Assembly (NCBI RefSeq): GCF_037198285.1
Contig: NZ_CP147243.1
Location: 1,666,422-1,730,421 of the forward strand
Direction of reading: 5' to 3'
DNA length: 64,000 nucleotides
Source: Haladaptatus sp. DJG-WS-42
GTDB lineage: Archaea > Halobacteriota > Halobacteria > Halobacteriales > Halococcaceae
Below the pieces are notes generated by a model, which did not search any database, had not been told where the DNA came from, and was given only the letters and a program-made list of their open reading frames with translations. How positions within the stretch are numbered: the first letter of the stretch is position 1; each line of letters opens with the position of its first letter. Both the position numbers and the translations under genes were made by a program. Positions 51,627 through 60,298 of the stretch are shown piece after piece.

Positions 51627-54575
51627 ATGAGCAAGGACTACATCGAGGTTCGGGGGGCCAACGAGCACAACCTGAAAGACCTCGACGTCCGCGTACCACG
51701 CGAGACGTTCACCGTCGTCACCGGATTGTCGGGGTCGGGGAAGTCGTCGCTCGCCTTCGATACCATCTACGCCGAAGGTCAACGGCGCTACATCGAGAGT
51801 CTGAGCGCCTACGCCCGCAACTTCCTCGGGCAGATGGACAAACCACAAGTCGAGAGCGTCGAGGGGTTGTCCCCGGCCATCTCCATCGACCAGAAAAACG
51901 GGGCAAACAACCCCCGTTCGACGGTTGGGACGGTGACCGAACTCCACGACTACCTGCGCCTGCTGTACGCCCGCGTCGGGATTCCCCACTGCCCCGAGTG
52001 CGGGAGAGAAGTCGGCGAACAGAGCGCCCAGAACATGGTGCGCCGGATTCTCGAATTGCCGGACGGGACGAAAGCGAAAATCGCCGCACCGGTCGTTCGC
52101 GACCAGAAAGGCGCGTTCGCAGACCTGTTCTCTGACCTCGTGAGCGACGGCTACTCGCGCGTCGAAGTCGACGGCGAGGAGTACGACCTCACCGTCGAAA
52201 AGCCGACGCTTGATGAGAACTTTCGCCACACCGTCGACGTCATCGTCGACCGCGTGAAAATCGCCGAAAAGGCGCGCTCGCGCATCACCGACAGCGTCGA
52301 AACCGCGCTTCGGGAAGCCGAGGGCGTCATCAAGGTCATTCTGCCGAACCCGCCAGAGGGCGTTCGCCTCGGTTCTGAAACTCGCTCGACCGGGTCACTC
52401 GGTGCGGATGCGGAAAACGACGGCCGCCTCGTCGTTGAGTTCTCAGAAGACCTTGCGTGTACCCACTGTGGCATCGACCTGAGCGAAGTCGAGACGCGGA
52501 GTTTCTCCTTCAACAGCCCGTACGGGGCGTGTCCCGAGTGTTCCGGGCTTGGCGAGACGAAGGAAATCGACGAAGCCCTCGTGATTCAGGACGCGAGCCA
52601 ACCGCTCAAGCACGTGTTCGAGCCGTGGAGCTACAACCGGAACTACTACCGCCGCCAGCTCGACTCGATGGCAGACCACTACGACGTCTCGCTCGACACG
52701 CCGTTCGAGGAACTCGATGAGGAAGTGAGACAGGGATTCCTCTACGGCACCCGCGAGGACGTGCTGTTCGAGTGGAAAACCAAAAACGGCATTCGCCGCA
52801 AGAAACAGCCGTTCGAGGGCGTCATCCCGAACCTCGAACGCCGCCATGTCGAAACCGACAGCAAGCGCGCCCGTGAGCACATCGAGAAGTTCATGTCCGT
52901 CACGACGTGCCCTGCGTGTAACGGCTCGCGGCTGAAGCCAGAATCGCGCGCGGTGCTCGTTTCGGGCACGTCACTTCCCGAGGTCAACCGCATGAGCATC
53001 GGTGATGCGCTCTCGTACTTCGAAGGGCTCGAAGACACGCTCACCGACCGCGAGCGAACCATCGCCACGGAGATTCTCAAAGAGATTCGCGCCCGCCTCG
53101 GGTTCATGTGCGAAGTCGGGCTCGAATACCTCACGCTCGACCGCGAGGCCGCGACTCTCTCGGGCGGGGAGAGCCAACGGATTCGTCTCGCCACGCAAAT
53201 CGGCTCCGGCCTCGTTGGCGTGCTCTACGTGCTCGACGAACCCTCGATTGGGCTACACCAGCGCGACAACGACCGCCTGCTCAACACGCTCTGTGAACTC
53301 CGCGACATCGGGAACACGCTCATCGTCGTCGAACACGACGAGGAGACGATGCGCCGGGCGGATAACATCATCGACATGGGGCCCGGTCCCGGCAAGCGCG
53401 GCGGCGAAGTCGTCTTCCAAGGAACCTACGACGAAATCCTCGACGCCGACACCATCACCGCGGAGTATCTCTCCGGCGGAAAGGCGATTCCCGTGCCCGC
53501 AGAGCGCCGTGAACCGGACGAGACGATCACCGTCCGTGGTGCGCGCCAGCACAACCTCAAGAACCTCGACGTGGACATCCCGCTGGGGTGTTTCACGGCT
53601 GTGACTGGCGTCTCCGGCTCCGGGAAATCGACGCTGATGCACGAGATTCTCTACAAGAGCCTCGCGCGGACGATGAACAACAACACGAGCGTCGACCCCG
53701 GCGACCACGACTCCATCGACGGTCTCGACGCCATCGAGACGGTGCGCCTCATCGACCAGAGTCCGATCGGCCGCACGCCGCGGTCGAACCCGGCGACCTA
53801 CACCGGCGTGTTCGACTACATCCGTGACCTGTTTGCCCGGACGAAACTCGCCCGCCAGCGCGGCTACGAGAAGGGGCGCTTCTCGTTCAACGTGAAAGGC
53901 GGGCGCTGTGAGGAGTGTGGCGGGCAGGGAACGGTCAAAATCGAGATGAACTTTCTCTCAGACGTGTACGTCCCGTGTGAGGAGTGTGGCGGCGACCGCT
54001 ACAACGACGAGACCCTCGACGTAGCGTACAAGGGCAAGACCATCGCCGACGTGCTCGATATGAGTATCGAGGAGGCCCTCGAATTCTTCGAGGCAGACAC
54101 ACGCATCAAGCGCCGCCTGCAACTGCTCTCGGACGTCGGTCTCGACTACATGCGTCTCGGACAGCCCTCGACCACGCTCTCCGGCGGGGAGGCCCAGCGC
54201 GTCAAACTCGCCGAGGAACTCGGCAAGAAACAGACTGGCGAGACGCTCTATCTCTTAGACGAGCCGACGACCGGCCTTCATTCAGAAGACGAACGTAAAC
54301 TCATCGAGGTACTCCAGCGACTCGTGGACAACGGCAACAGCGTGGTCGTCGTGGAACACGAACTCGATCTCGTGAAAAATGCAGACCACATCATCGACCT
54401 CGGACCGGAAGGCGGCGAGAAGGGTGGGCAAATCGTCGCCCGCGGCACGCCAGAGGAGGTCGCGAGAAACGACGACTCTCACACTGGCCGCTATCTGCGT
54501 GATTTGCTCCCCGACATCGAACTCGACGGCCCGCGCGCAGACCGCGTAGCTCCGGCGTTGACGACCGACGACTAA
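51627..54575 (+). CDS. uvrA: Excinuclease ABC subunit A
   Basis: A 982-residue DNA-damage sensor of nucleotide excision repair. The first ATPase has Walker A GLSGSGKSSLAFDT near 32 and signature LSGGESQRIRLA; the second has GVSGSGKSTLMHEI and LSGGEAQRVKLA. Walker B strands are LYVLDEPSIGLHQRD and LYLLDEPTTGLHSED. Zinc modules are at CTHCG...CPECSG and CEECGGQG...CEECGGDRY. All parts of a full-length UvrA are present. uvrB and uvrC are not in this window. Confidence 0.98.
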   Translation: MSKDYIEVRGANEHNLKDLDVRVPRETFTVVTGLSGSGKSSLAFDTIYAEGQRRYIESLSAYARNFLGQMDKPQVESVEGLSPAISIDQKNGANNPRSTVGTVTELHDYLRLLYARVGIPHCPECGREVGEQSAQNMVRRILELPDGTKAKIAAPVVRDQKGAFADLFSDLVSDGYSRVEVDGEEYDLTVEKPTLDENFRHTVDVIVDRVKIAEKARSRITDSVETALREAEGVIKVILPNPPEGVRLGSETRSTGSLGADAENDGRLVVEFSEDLACTHCGIDLSEVETRSFSFNSPYGACPECSGLGETKEIDEALVIQDASQPLKHVFEPWSYNRNYYRRQLDSMADHYDVSLDTPFEELDEEVRQGFLYGTREDVLFEWKTKNGIRRKKQPFEGVIPNLERRHVETDSKRAREHIEKFMSVTTCPACNGSRLKPESRAVLVSGTSLPEVNRMSIGDALSYFEGLEDTLTDRERTIATEILKEIRARLGFMCEVGLEYLTLDREAATLSGGESQRIRLATQIGSGLVGVLYVLDEPSIGLHQRDNDRLLNTLCELRDIGNTLIVVEHDEETMRRADNIIDMGPGPGKRGGEVVFQGTYDEILDADTITAEYLSGGKAIPVPAERREPDETITVRGARQHNLKNLDVDIPLGCFTAVTGVSGSGKSTLMHEILYKSLARTMNNNTSVDPGDHDSIDGLDAIETVRLIDQSPIGRTPRSNPATYTGVFDYIRDLFARTKLARQRGYEKGRFSFNVKGGRCEECGGQGTVKIEMNFLSDVYVPCEECGGDRYNDETLDVAYKGKTIADVLDMSIEEALEFFEADTRIKRRLQLLSDVGLDYMRLGQPSTTLSGGEAQRVKLAEELGKKQTGETLYLLDEPTTGLHSEDERKLIEVLQRLVDNGNSVVVVEHELDLVKNADHIIDLGPEGGEKGGQIVARGTPEEVARNDDSHTGRYLRDLLPDIELDGPRADRVAPALTTDD

Positions 54576-54617
54576 GCGGGTCATATCTCTTTCTGCGCTG
54601 ATCGCGTACCATTCAGT

Positions 54618-55613
54618 ATGACCTCCATTTACGCGCCGCTCCGCGAGGTGTTCGTGGTGGCTACTGGCCGGGGTGACGACTGGCAAACCGCCGAACGTCT
54701 CGACGGCCATTCGCTCGAATGCGTCGCCGTCTCACCGGCTGCGCCCGACCGCGTGTTCGTCGGGACGTTTGATTCCGGGCTTCAGCGCAGTCTTGATGCG
54801 GGCGATACGTGGGAACAGGTTGGCGAGGATGTCACCGACGGTGCGGTGATGTCAGCGCGCGTGAGTCCACATGGCCCGGATACCGTCTACGTCGGCACCG
54901 AACCGAGCGCCGTCTATCGCTCGACCGATGGTGGCGACTCGTGGACGTCGCTCTCGCCGCTCACCGACCTCCCTTCGGCTGACGAGTGGTACTTCCCTCC
55001 GCGTCCTTCGACCCACCACGTCCGGTGGATTGAGGTTGACCCGGCAGACTCAGACCGCCTCTACGTCGGCATCGAAGCCGGGGCGTTCGTCTACTCCGAA
55101 GACGGCGGCGAGTCGTGGCACGAACGGCCCTCCGGCTCGCGCTACGACAACCACTCGCTGGCCGTCCATCCGGACGCACCCGGTCGCGTCTACGCGGCGG
55201 CTGGTGACGGCTACGCAGAGTCGAGAGACGGCGGAAAGTCGTGGAATCACCTGCAGGATGGCTTGAACCACCGCTACTGTTGGAGCGTTGTGCCCGACCC
55301 GGGTGACCCGGACACGGTGATTCTCAGCGCGGCCGCTGGGCCGTATTCGGCGCACAACCCGTCGTCTGCTGAGTCCTTCGTCTATCGACGCGAGGGCGGT
55401 GCGTGGGAGCGATGCGGAGCCGACCTCGGAGAAGGAGACGGACTGGTTCGCGCCGAACTGGCGACGGTCGGCAAACCGGGCGTTATCTACGCGTTCTCGA
55501 ATCTCGGCATCTCCCGCTCATCGGATGCGGGACAGTCGTGGCAGTCGCTTTCGATACCGTGGAGCGGCCGCTATACGGGGCTGACGCCACGCGGATTCGC
55601 GGTCGTCGAATAG
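54618..55613 (+). CDS. BNR/Asp-box beta-propeller protein
   Basis: A 331-residue cytosolic protein with repeated Asp-box turns: SLDAGDTW, STDGGDSW, SEDGGESW, SRDGGKSW and SSDAGQSW. This indicates a sialidase-type beta-propeller as in plant HCF136-like and exo-sialidase-like proteins. No signal peptide or catalytic residues are seen, so a binding or scaffold role is more likely. It lies 42 bp behind uvrA on the same strand. Confidence 0.85.
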   Translation: MTSIYAPLREVFVVATGRGDDWQTAERLDGHSLECVAVSPAAPDRVFVGTFDSGLQRSLDAGDTWEQVGEDVTDGAVMSARVSPHGPDTVYVGTEPSAVYRSTDGGDSWTSLSPLTDLPSADEWYFPPRPSTHHVRWIEVDPADSDRLYVGIEAGAFVYSEDGGESWHERPSGSRYDNHSLAVHPDAPGRVYAAAGDGYAESRDGGKSWNHLQDGLNHRYCWSVVPDPGDPDTVILSAAAGPYSAHNPSSAESFVYRREGGAWERCGADLGEGDGLVRAELATVGKPGVIYAFSNLGISRSSDAGQSWQSLSIPWSGRYTGLTPRGFAVVE

Positions 55614-55637
55614 GGCAAACAGCCGGCACAGCCTGCT

Positions 55638-55675
55638 CACGAAGCCGGATGCCGGACACCCGCGGCGGCTTCGTG
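55638..55675 (+). terminator. Long inverted repeat behind the BNR gene
   Basis: A perfect 10-bp inverted repeat (CACGAAGCCG and CGGCTTCGTG) with an 18-base loop, flanked by ACAGCC and GGCTGT that can extend the stem across a bulge. There is no T-run, so it may be an RNA structure or protein site rather than a terminator. Confidence 0.4.
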
Positions 55676-55752
55676 GCTGTCCTCAGTACATGGCCCTGCT
55701 GGCCGCGCTTTCACTGATAAGTGCTCGCACGAAACATGCAGAGGCCGGGAAG

Positions 55753-55758
55753 TATATA
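55753..55758 (+). promoter_or_regulatory. TATA box of the geranylgeranyl reductase gene
   Basis: TATATA lies in AGTATATACTGG, about 28 bp upstream of the ATG at 55784, giving a nearly leaderless mRNA. Confidence 0.6.
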
Positions 55759-55783
55759 CTGGCGGAAAAGTTAGGCGAAGGCA

Positions 55784-56875
55784 ATGTACGACTTCGTCGT
55801 CGTCGGTGCAGGGCCGGCCGGGTCGCGGTTCGCACGCCGCACCGCCGAGGCCGGACGCGACGTGCTCGTGCTCGAACGCGGCGAGGTGGGCAAACCACTC
55901 GCTTGTTCGGGGCACGTCAGCACCGACCTCTGGGAGTTCACGCCGCCGGGCGCGCGAGAGCAACTCCTCCAGAACGAAATCTCGGGCGCGCGATTCCACA
56001 CGGGCGGCCCCGGCAGCGACGCCCATCTCTTCTACAAACACGAGGTCATCTCGAACGTTATCGACCGCGTCGGCCTGGACAAAATTCTCGCAGATACGGC
56101 TCGCGACGAGGGTGCCGACCTGCGCGAGAATCACAGCGTCACCTCAGTGAGGGAACGCCGCGACCACGTTGAGGTTGTGGCCCAAACGCCGGACGGAACC
56201 GAAACCTTCGAGGGAAAAATCGTCGTCGGCTGTGATGGCCCCGTCTCGCGGGTACGCCGCGAGTGTGGCCTTCCCGAACCAAACGAGAAACTGCAGGGCG
56301 TGCTTGCCTTCTCCGAGGAAGACGACCCCGGCGAGTACGTGGACGTGCACCTGACGGCACCATCCTTCTTCGCGTGGCGCATCCCGCGCGGTGAGGCGGG
56401 TGTCGAATACGGCCTCGCCGCGCCTCCGGGCTCGGAGCCAACCGCTCGTGAGCTATTCGACGAGTTCGTTTCCGGCTACGACGTGGAAACCTCGCACTTC
56501 TGTGCGGGCATGATTCCGATTGGCCCGCCAAAGCGCGTGACCGGCCGTCGGAGTTTGCTGATTGGCGACGCCGCTGCCCAGACGAAACCGTTCACCGGCG
56601 GTGGAATTGTGTATGGCATGACGGCCGCAGACCACGCCGCGGCGACGGTTGACCCCAACGACCCGGGAACGCTCGGCGACTACGAACGAGCGTGGCGCGA
56701 CGATTTACGCACAGAAATTCGTCTCGGTGCGTGGATTCGCAAAGCGTACTCACTCCCAACGCCGGTGCAGAATGCGGGACTCGGGACGCTCGCGGGCGAG
56801 ATTGGCGTCCACATGGACAAGCCAACGACGCTCGCCTCGCGCGAGCAGTTGAAGGCGCTGTTGTCGCGAAAATAG
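55784..56875 (+). CDS. Geranylgeranyl reductase family FAD oxidoreductase
   Basis: A 363-residue flavoprotein. The FAD loop VVVGAGPAGSRFARRTAEAG is at the N-terminus, the CSGHVS motif near 41-46 carries the conserved Cys, and the GDAAAQTKPFTGGGIVYGM region binds FAD near 260. Relatives saturate the isoprenoid chains of archaeal lipids or of quinones and carotenoids. The exact substrate is not settled by sequence. It lies between the BNR gene and the convergent YgfZ-type gene. Confidence 0.92.
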   Translation: MYDFVVVGAGPAGSRFARRTAEAGRDVLVLERGEVGKPLACSGHVSTDLWEFTPPGAREQLLQNEISGARFHTGGPGSDAHLFYKHEVISNVIDRVGLDKILADTARDEGADLRENHSVTSVRERRDHVEVVAQTPDGTETFEGKIVVGCDGPVSRVRRECGLPEPNEKLQGVLAFSEEDDPGEYVDVHLTAPSFFAWRIPRGEAGVEYGLAAPPGSEPTARELFDEFVSGYDVETSHFCAGMIPIGPPKRVTGRRSLLIGDAAAQTKPFTGGGIVYGMTAADHAAATVDPNDPGTLGDYERAWRDDLRTEIRLGAWIRKAYSLPTPVQNAGLGTLAGEIGVHMDKPTTLASREQLKALLSRK

Positions 56876-56883
56876 GCCGCGGA

Positions 56884-57960
56884 TTAGTCGAGGTAGGATG
56901 GGAGTCGCGCAGAGCGTTGACTGCCTTCGACGAACGGAAGCGATTCGATTGTGCCAGTTGTCTCTCCCACGGCCACGTCAGTTTCTGTCACGCCGTATTC
57001 GACATAGGCAAGCGCGAGTGGTTCGTCGCGGGAAGGACTGTGGAGGGCGCGGGTCACAGTTCCAACCGCCTCACCATCAACGGAGACTGTGGCCTCCGCT
57101 TCGGGACGTTCCTCACAGACGATTCCGACGAGGCGGCGGCTTGGCTGGCCGCGGTTTTCGACTCGGGAGACGACCTCTTGGCCGACGAAACAGCCCTTCT
57201 CGAAGTTGAGCGCGTTGCGGATGCCCGCGACGTTCGGAATCTGGCCGTCGAGTTCGGTTTCAAAGAGTGGCGTCCCGGCTTCGAGGGTGAGTGAGTCCCA
57301 CGTCTCGTAACCGAATGGACTGGCCGCCATGCCGAAATACAAGAGCGCGTCGAGGACTTCTCTTGCTTTGTCGGCAGTACAGACAACTTCGTAGCCCTCC
57401 TCGCCGGTGGGGCCGTCCGTCGCAATTACGGTGACGCCCGCCTCGCCCATCGAGCCACGGTCGAACGAGAGCGGGCCTTCGGGTGCGCCGGGGCCGGTGA
57501 GCACGCTTGCGATTTTTTCGGTGGCTTTCGGGCCGTGGACGCCGAACACGGCGAAGTCGTCGGTGGCGACACTGATGTCCACGTCTTGGATGAAGGTTTT
57601 ACCCTGCCAGTCGTCTGCGAGCGCTTGTGCGTGGTCAGGCGGCGTGAACAGCAAAAGGCGCTCGCCCGCGTTGTAGACGTACATGTCCAGCTCGACGCGG
57701 CCCTGTGGGTCGAGAAGCAGTGAATAGACACCCTGTCCGTCGTCGGCCGGGACGGAGTTCGAGATGGCGTTGTCCACGAACTCGACGCGGTCGTCGCCGG
57801 AGACGAGAACGACGCCGTAGCCCATCTCGATGACGCCAACGACGTTTCGGACGGCTTTGTGCGCCTGAGCGGGTCGCCCGTAGTGGCGGACGACGCGACG
57901 GCCGCCGCGCTCATAGAACGTTGCGCCGTGGTCTTCGTGGAACCCCTCGACGACAGTCAT
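56884..57960 (-). CDS. YgfZ/GcvT-type folate-binding protein
   Basis: A 358-residue protein with the GcvT fold. The YgfZ signature K-G-C-x-x-G-Q-E is present at 255-262 (FEKGCFVGQEV), which separates YgfZ-type Fe-S maintenance proteins from true glycine cleavage T-proteins. No gcvH or gcvP gene lies nearby. The C-terminal barrel follows from about 275. A role in Fe-S cluster assembly or repair is inferred; an aminomethyltransferase is the alternative. Confidence 0.85.
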   Translation of the reverse strand: MTVVEGFHEDHGATFYERGGRRVVRHYGRPAQAHKAVRNVVGVIEMGYGVVLVSGDDRVEFVDNAISNSVPADDGQGVYSLLLDPQGRVELDMYVYNAGERLLLFTPPDHAQALADDWQGKTFIQDVDISVATDDFAVFGVHGPKATEKIASVLTGPGAPEGPLSFDRGSMGEAGVTVIATDGPTGEEGYEVVCTADKAREVLDALLYFGMAASPFGYETWDSLTLEAGTPLFETELDGQIPNVAGIRNALNFEKGCFVGQEVVSRVENRGQPSRRLVGIVCEERPEAEATVSVDGEAVGTVTRALHSPSRDEPLALAYVEYGVTETDVAVGETTGTIESLPFVEGSQRSARLPSYLD

Positions 57961-57999
57961 GGCTGGTGGTATTTGCTGGCCGGGAATAAACCTCGCCCT

Positions 58000-58296
58000 C
58001 TACGGCGAGAACTTCCCGAGAATTCGGTCTATCAGTGACGGTTCGTCTTCTGCCTCGCCCGGTTCTGGAACGACCCTGTCGTCTGGGAGGATGACGGTGC
58101 GAGTCCCTTCGTCGGTCACCTCGATGAGCCCGGCGTCTTTCAGGCTTGCCAGTGCGCCTTCGAGTTCATCGATGGAAATGTCGGCGTGTGCTCTGAGTTC
58201 GAATACGGTCAGCCCCTCGCCTTTTCTGTCGACCAAGGCGTCGAGCACCGCAACCTCCGTCGCGTCGCGGTTCCGATACTCACGCTTTGCCCTCAT
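58000..58296 (-). CDS. DUF6432 family winged-helix-like protein
   Basis: A 98-residue protein with a helix-turn-helix-like core (ATEVAVLDALVDRKGEGLTVFEL and IDELEGALASLKDAGLIEV), typical of the haloarchaeal DUF6432 family. A short tail, SLIDRILGKFSP, could be an amphipathic helix. The ATG at 58296 gives MRAKREYRNRD, the family start; an ATG further upstream is less likely. It is divergent from the DUF7093-type gene and may regulate it. Confidence 0.78.
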   Translation of the reverse strand: MRAKREYRNRDATEVAVLDALVDRKGEGLTVFELRAHADISIDELEGALASLKDAGLIEVTDEGTRTVILPDDRVVPEPGEAEDEPSLIDRILGKFSP

Positions 58297-58403
58297 ACGC
58301 CACTGTATGTCGGGATACATCTTACCCTTGTCCCCCATCTGTCAGCTTGCTTGTTGTTTCGCGCCCCGTTCGAGGTGGAAATTTCGCGAAAAGCGGCCTC
58401 CGC

Positions 58404-58430
58404 GAGTACAGGAAACAGTACTCTTATACT
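58404..58430 (+). promoter_or_regulatory. Inverted repeat and TATA box upstream of the DUF7093-type gene
   Basis: GAGTAC-N8-GTACTC (58404-58423) is a perfect 6-bp inverted repeat whose right arm touches the TATA box CTTATACT (58423-58430). The box is centred about 27 bp from the ATG at 58454. Confidence 0.5.
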
Positions 58431-58453
58431 CGCACGTGGGGATGCAATTGCCA

Positions 58454-59191
58454 ATGAGTCTCAAGTGTTCGCTCCTCGGCCACCGGTACGGGGAACTGGA
58501 AGTCGAACGGGAGCGAGAGGAGCGCGGGAGCGAAGTCGTGGTGACGGTGCGCGAAGTCGAGGTGTGTGACCGTTGTGGAAACACACAAATTCGCTCTGAA
58601 GCCAAAGAGGTCACGACGATGGAGACGGGCACACAGGAGCCAGCGCCCGAATCTGAGCCAGAACCACCTCACGACGACGCGGCCGTAGTCACAGAACCCG
58701 ACGACGCCGAGGTCGAACCGGCCGACGACACTGACGAAGCCGACCAACTGCCTGCTGAGCCTGCGGACGAAGACGTCGAGATTATCGACGAGCACGAAGC
58801 CGCAGACGTGGGCCACGACACGGCCCCGAACTTAGCGGAGGTAGAACAGTACGAGGAACTGGACGACTTAGACCCCGAACAAGACGACGGCATCATCCTC
58901 ACCGACGACGAAGACGAGGTGCCACAGCGCAACCCCGGTGAGTGGCCGGACGAGCCAGAGCGCGTTGACCCGAAAGACACGAGTTGGGTGCGAAACGGCG
59001 ACGGCGAGGGCGACGATGCTGCGGCTGACCTCGAAGCGCCTGCGCCAGCCACAGGGCCGGGCGAAGGCCACTTCCACTGCCCGAAGTGCAACTTCGAGAC
59101 CGAGGTGCGCGAATCACCACTGCGCGAAGGCGACATCTGCCCGTCGTGCAAACAGGGGTATCTCGACCGGGTTGCGACGCGAAAAGAGTAA
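58454..59191 (+). CDS. DUF7093-type protein with two zinc sites and an acidic linker
   Basis: A 245-residue protein. The N-terminal 45 residues (MSLKCSLLGHRYGELEVERE) include a Cys-rich part VCDRCGNTQ, and the C-terminus has a zinc ribbon with CPKCNFE and CPSCKQGY. Between them lie about 150 residues that are extremely acidic and probably disordered. It resembles the haloarchaeal DUF7093 family; function is unknown, but nucleic-acid or protein binding is plausible. Confidence 0.75.
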   Translation: MSLKCSLLGHRYGELEVEREREERGSEVVVTVREVEVCDRCGNTQIRSEAKEVTTMETGTQEPAPESEPEPPHDDAAVVTEPDDAEVEPADDTDEADQLPAEPADEDVEIIDEHEAADVGHDTAPNLAEVEQYEELDDLDPEQDDGIILTDDEDEVPQRNPGEWPDEPERVDPKDTSWVRNGDGEGDDAAADLEAPAPATGPGEGHFHCPKCNFETEVRESPLREGDICPSCKQGYLDRVATRKE

Positions 59192-59216
59192 AACCTGGCT
59201 ACACAAACAGCAGTCC

Positions 59217-59600
59217 ATGAAGGAGTATAAGATGCGCCGTGGTGAGACGCTCGAAGAGCGAATCCCCGACATGAAAGCGACCGTCGAAGACTACTTTGGT
59301 CCAATCACGGGGACGGAAGATTTCAAGGGGAGCGACCTCTTCGTCGTTGGCGAACCCAAGAACCCAGTGTTCACGCGCATCATTGCCGGTGCTGTCAAAT
59401 ACAGCGGCAAAAAGGACAAACTCGCTGTCCACTTCGAAGAGCGAGAGGCAAAAGAGATCCTCGATAAAGGCCTCGCAGACCACGCTGCAGACGCCGTGAG
59501 CGCGAAAAATGATTTCCTGCTCGAAGCCACGGGTCGCGACGCAAAGAGCCGCCGAAAGTCGATGAAGCGCGAAGTCGAAGACGACTCACCCGACTTCTAA
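59217..59600 (+). CDS. DUF5611 family protein
   Basis: A 127-residue basic-start protein (MKEYKMRRGETLEERIPDMKATVEDYFG) of an archaeal family of unknown function. It has a compact beta/alpha core (LFVVGEPKNPVFTRIIAGAVKYSGKKDKLAVHF-type region) and a helical, charged C-terminus. It follows the DUF7093 gene after 25 bp on the same strand and is probably cotranscribed. Confidence 0.82.
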   Translation: MKEYKMRRGETLEERIPDMKATVEDYFGPITGTEDFKGSDLFVVGEPKNPVFTRIIAGAVKYSGKKDKLAVHFEEREAKEILDKGLADHAADAVSAKNDFLLEATGRDAKSRRKSMKREVEDDSPDF

Positions 59601-59620
59601 CCCCGCCGATTTCGATTTCG

Positions 59621-59630
59621 ATTTTTCGGA
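59621..59630 (+). terminator. U-rich terminator behind the DUF5611 gene
   Basis: GATTTTTCGG, preceded by further T-rich repeats, lies about 20 bp after the stop codon. Confidence 0.4.
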
Positions 59631-59650
59631 CAGTCAGCAAATAATACCTA

Positions 59651-59734
59651 GATTTATCGTCGCATGGTACGTAGTAACATACTGGCCTTCAGTGAGTGCT
59701 ACTATGGTGGGAGTCAATAGCACAGAGTGAGGCC
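59651..59734 (+). ncRNA. Candidate structured small RNA with TATA-like box
   Basis: The TATA-like GATTTATC at 59651-59658 is followed about 29 bp later by nested inverted repeats: GGCCT (59684-59688) with AGGCC (59730-59734), enclosing GTGCTA (59696-59701) with TAGCAC (59718-59723). The region has no convincing reading frame. Transcription from the box would start at the base of the fold. This is a prediction from structure and position only. Confidence 0.3.
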
Positions 59735-59762
59735 GCGCTGTCTGTCATGGCCTTTCATATTC

Positions 59763-59794
59763 CCGGGCACGTTTTGCCCGCGGTGAGAAAAATC
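59763..59794 (-). terminator. U-tract and hairpin behind sepF
   Basis: On the minus strand the sepF stop is followed by CGATTTTTCTC and then CGGGCA-loop-TGCCCG. The T5 run is the likely stop signal. Confidence 0.45.
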
Positions 59795-59802
59795 GAGCGC
59801 GC

Positions 59803-60162
59803 TTAGCGGCCGCCGAGTTTCTGGCGGCTGATAGAGACGCCGGTTGGCGTGAGGATGAGCTGGTCGTCGTCTTTCTGGACGATGTCGCCACCGACTTCCT
59901 GGGCGACCTGCTGGAGTTCGTCGCTGATGCGTTGCATCGTGCGGTCTTCGGTCGCGTGACGCGTGATGTCTGCGATGACCAGGTCGCCGTCATAGATTGC
60001 GTCTTTGATGGCGATAACGTCCTGTTGATTGCCGATTTTGGCGATGTGGACGCGCATCTTCGCGTCGCCAGCCGCGGCCTCGAAGTCATCTATGTTGAGC
60101 TCTAGGTAGTCGTCGGTCCGTCGTGACCCACGCTCACCCAGCAGCTTGTTCATAAATCCCAT
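59803..60162 (-). CDS. sepF: Cell division protein SepF
   Basis: A 119-residue archaeal SepF. The N-terminus MGFMNKLLGERG is an amphipathic membrane-targeting helix, followed by a short linker and the SepF core (about 38-119) with VIAIKDAIYDGDLVIADITRH and a beta strand DQLILTPTGVSIS. Archaeal SepF tethers FtsZ to the membrane and is essential in Haloferax. The start at 60162 gives the canonical helix. ftsZ is not nearby. Confidence 0.93.
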   Translation of the reverse strand: MGFMNKLLGERGSRRTDDYLELNIDDFEAAAGDAKMRVHIAKIGNQQDVIAIKDAIYDGDLVIADITRHATEDRTMQRISDELQQVAQEVGGDIVQKDDDQLILTPTGVSISRQKLGGR

Positions 60163-60261
60163 AGAACACACACCGACTCCTTCGAGTATAGGCTTTACGT
60201 CAGACGTGGTCTGCTTGACAACATGCAGCCGGGTCGCTGTGCCATGCCAACACGGGCCAAG

Positions 60262-60270
60262 TTTTAAATA
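60262..60270 (+). promoter_or_regulatory. TATA box of the third subtilase
   Basis: TTTTAAATA is centred about 33 bp upstream of the ATG at 60299. Confidence 0.4.
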
Positions 60271-60298
60271 CTGCGGCTCGGTCGTAAATATTGCACAC

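Noticed and set aside
59663-59719. An 18-codon reading frame starting MVRSNILAF within the candidate small-RNA region
   Set aside because: Too short, no convincing start context, and it overlaps the inverted repeats; a structured RNA explains the region better.
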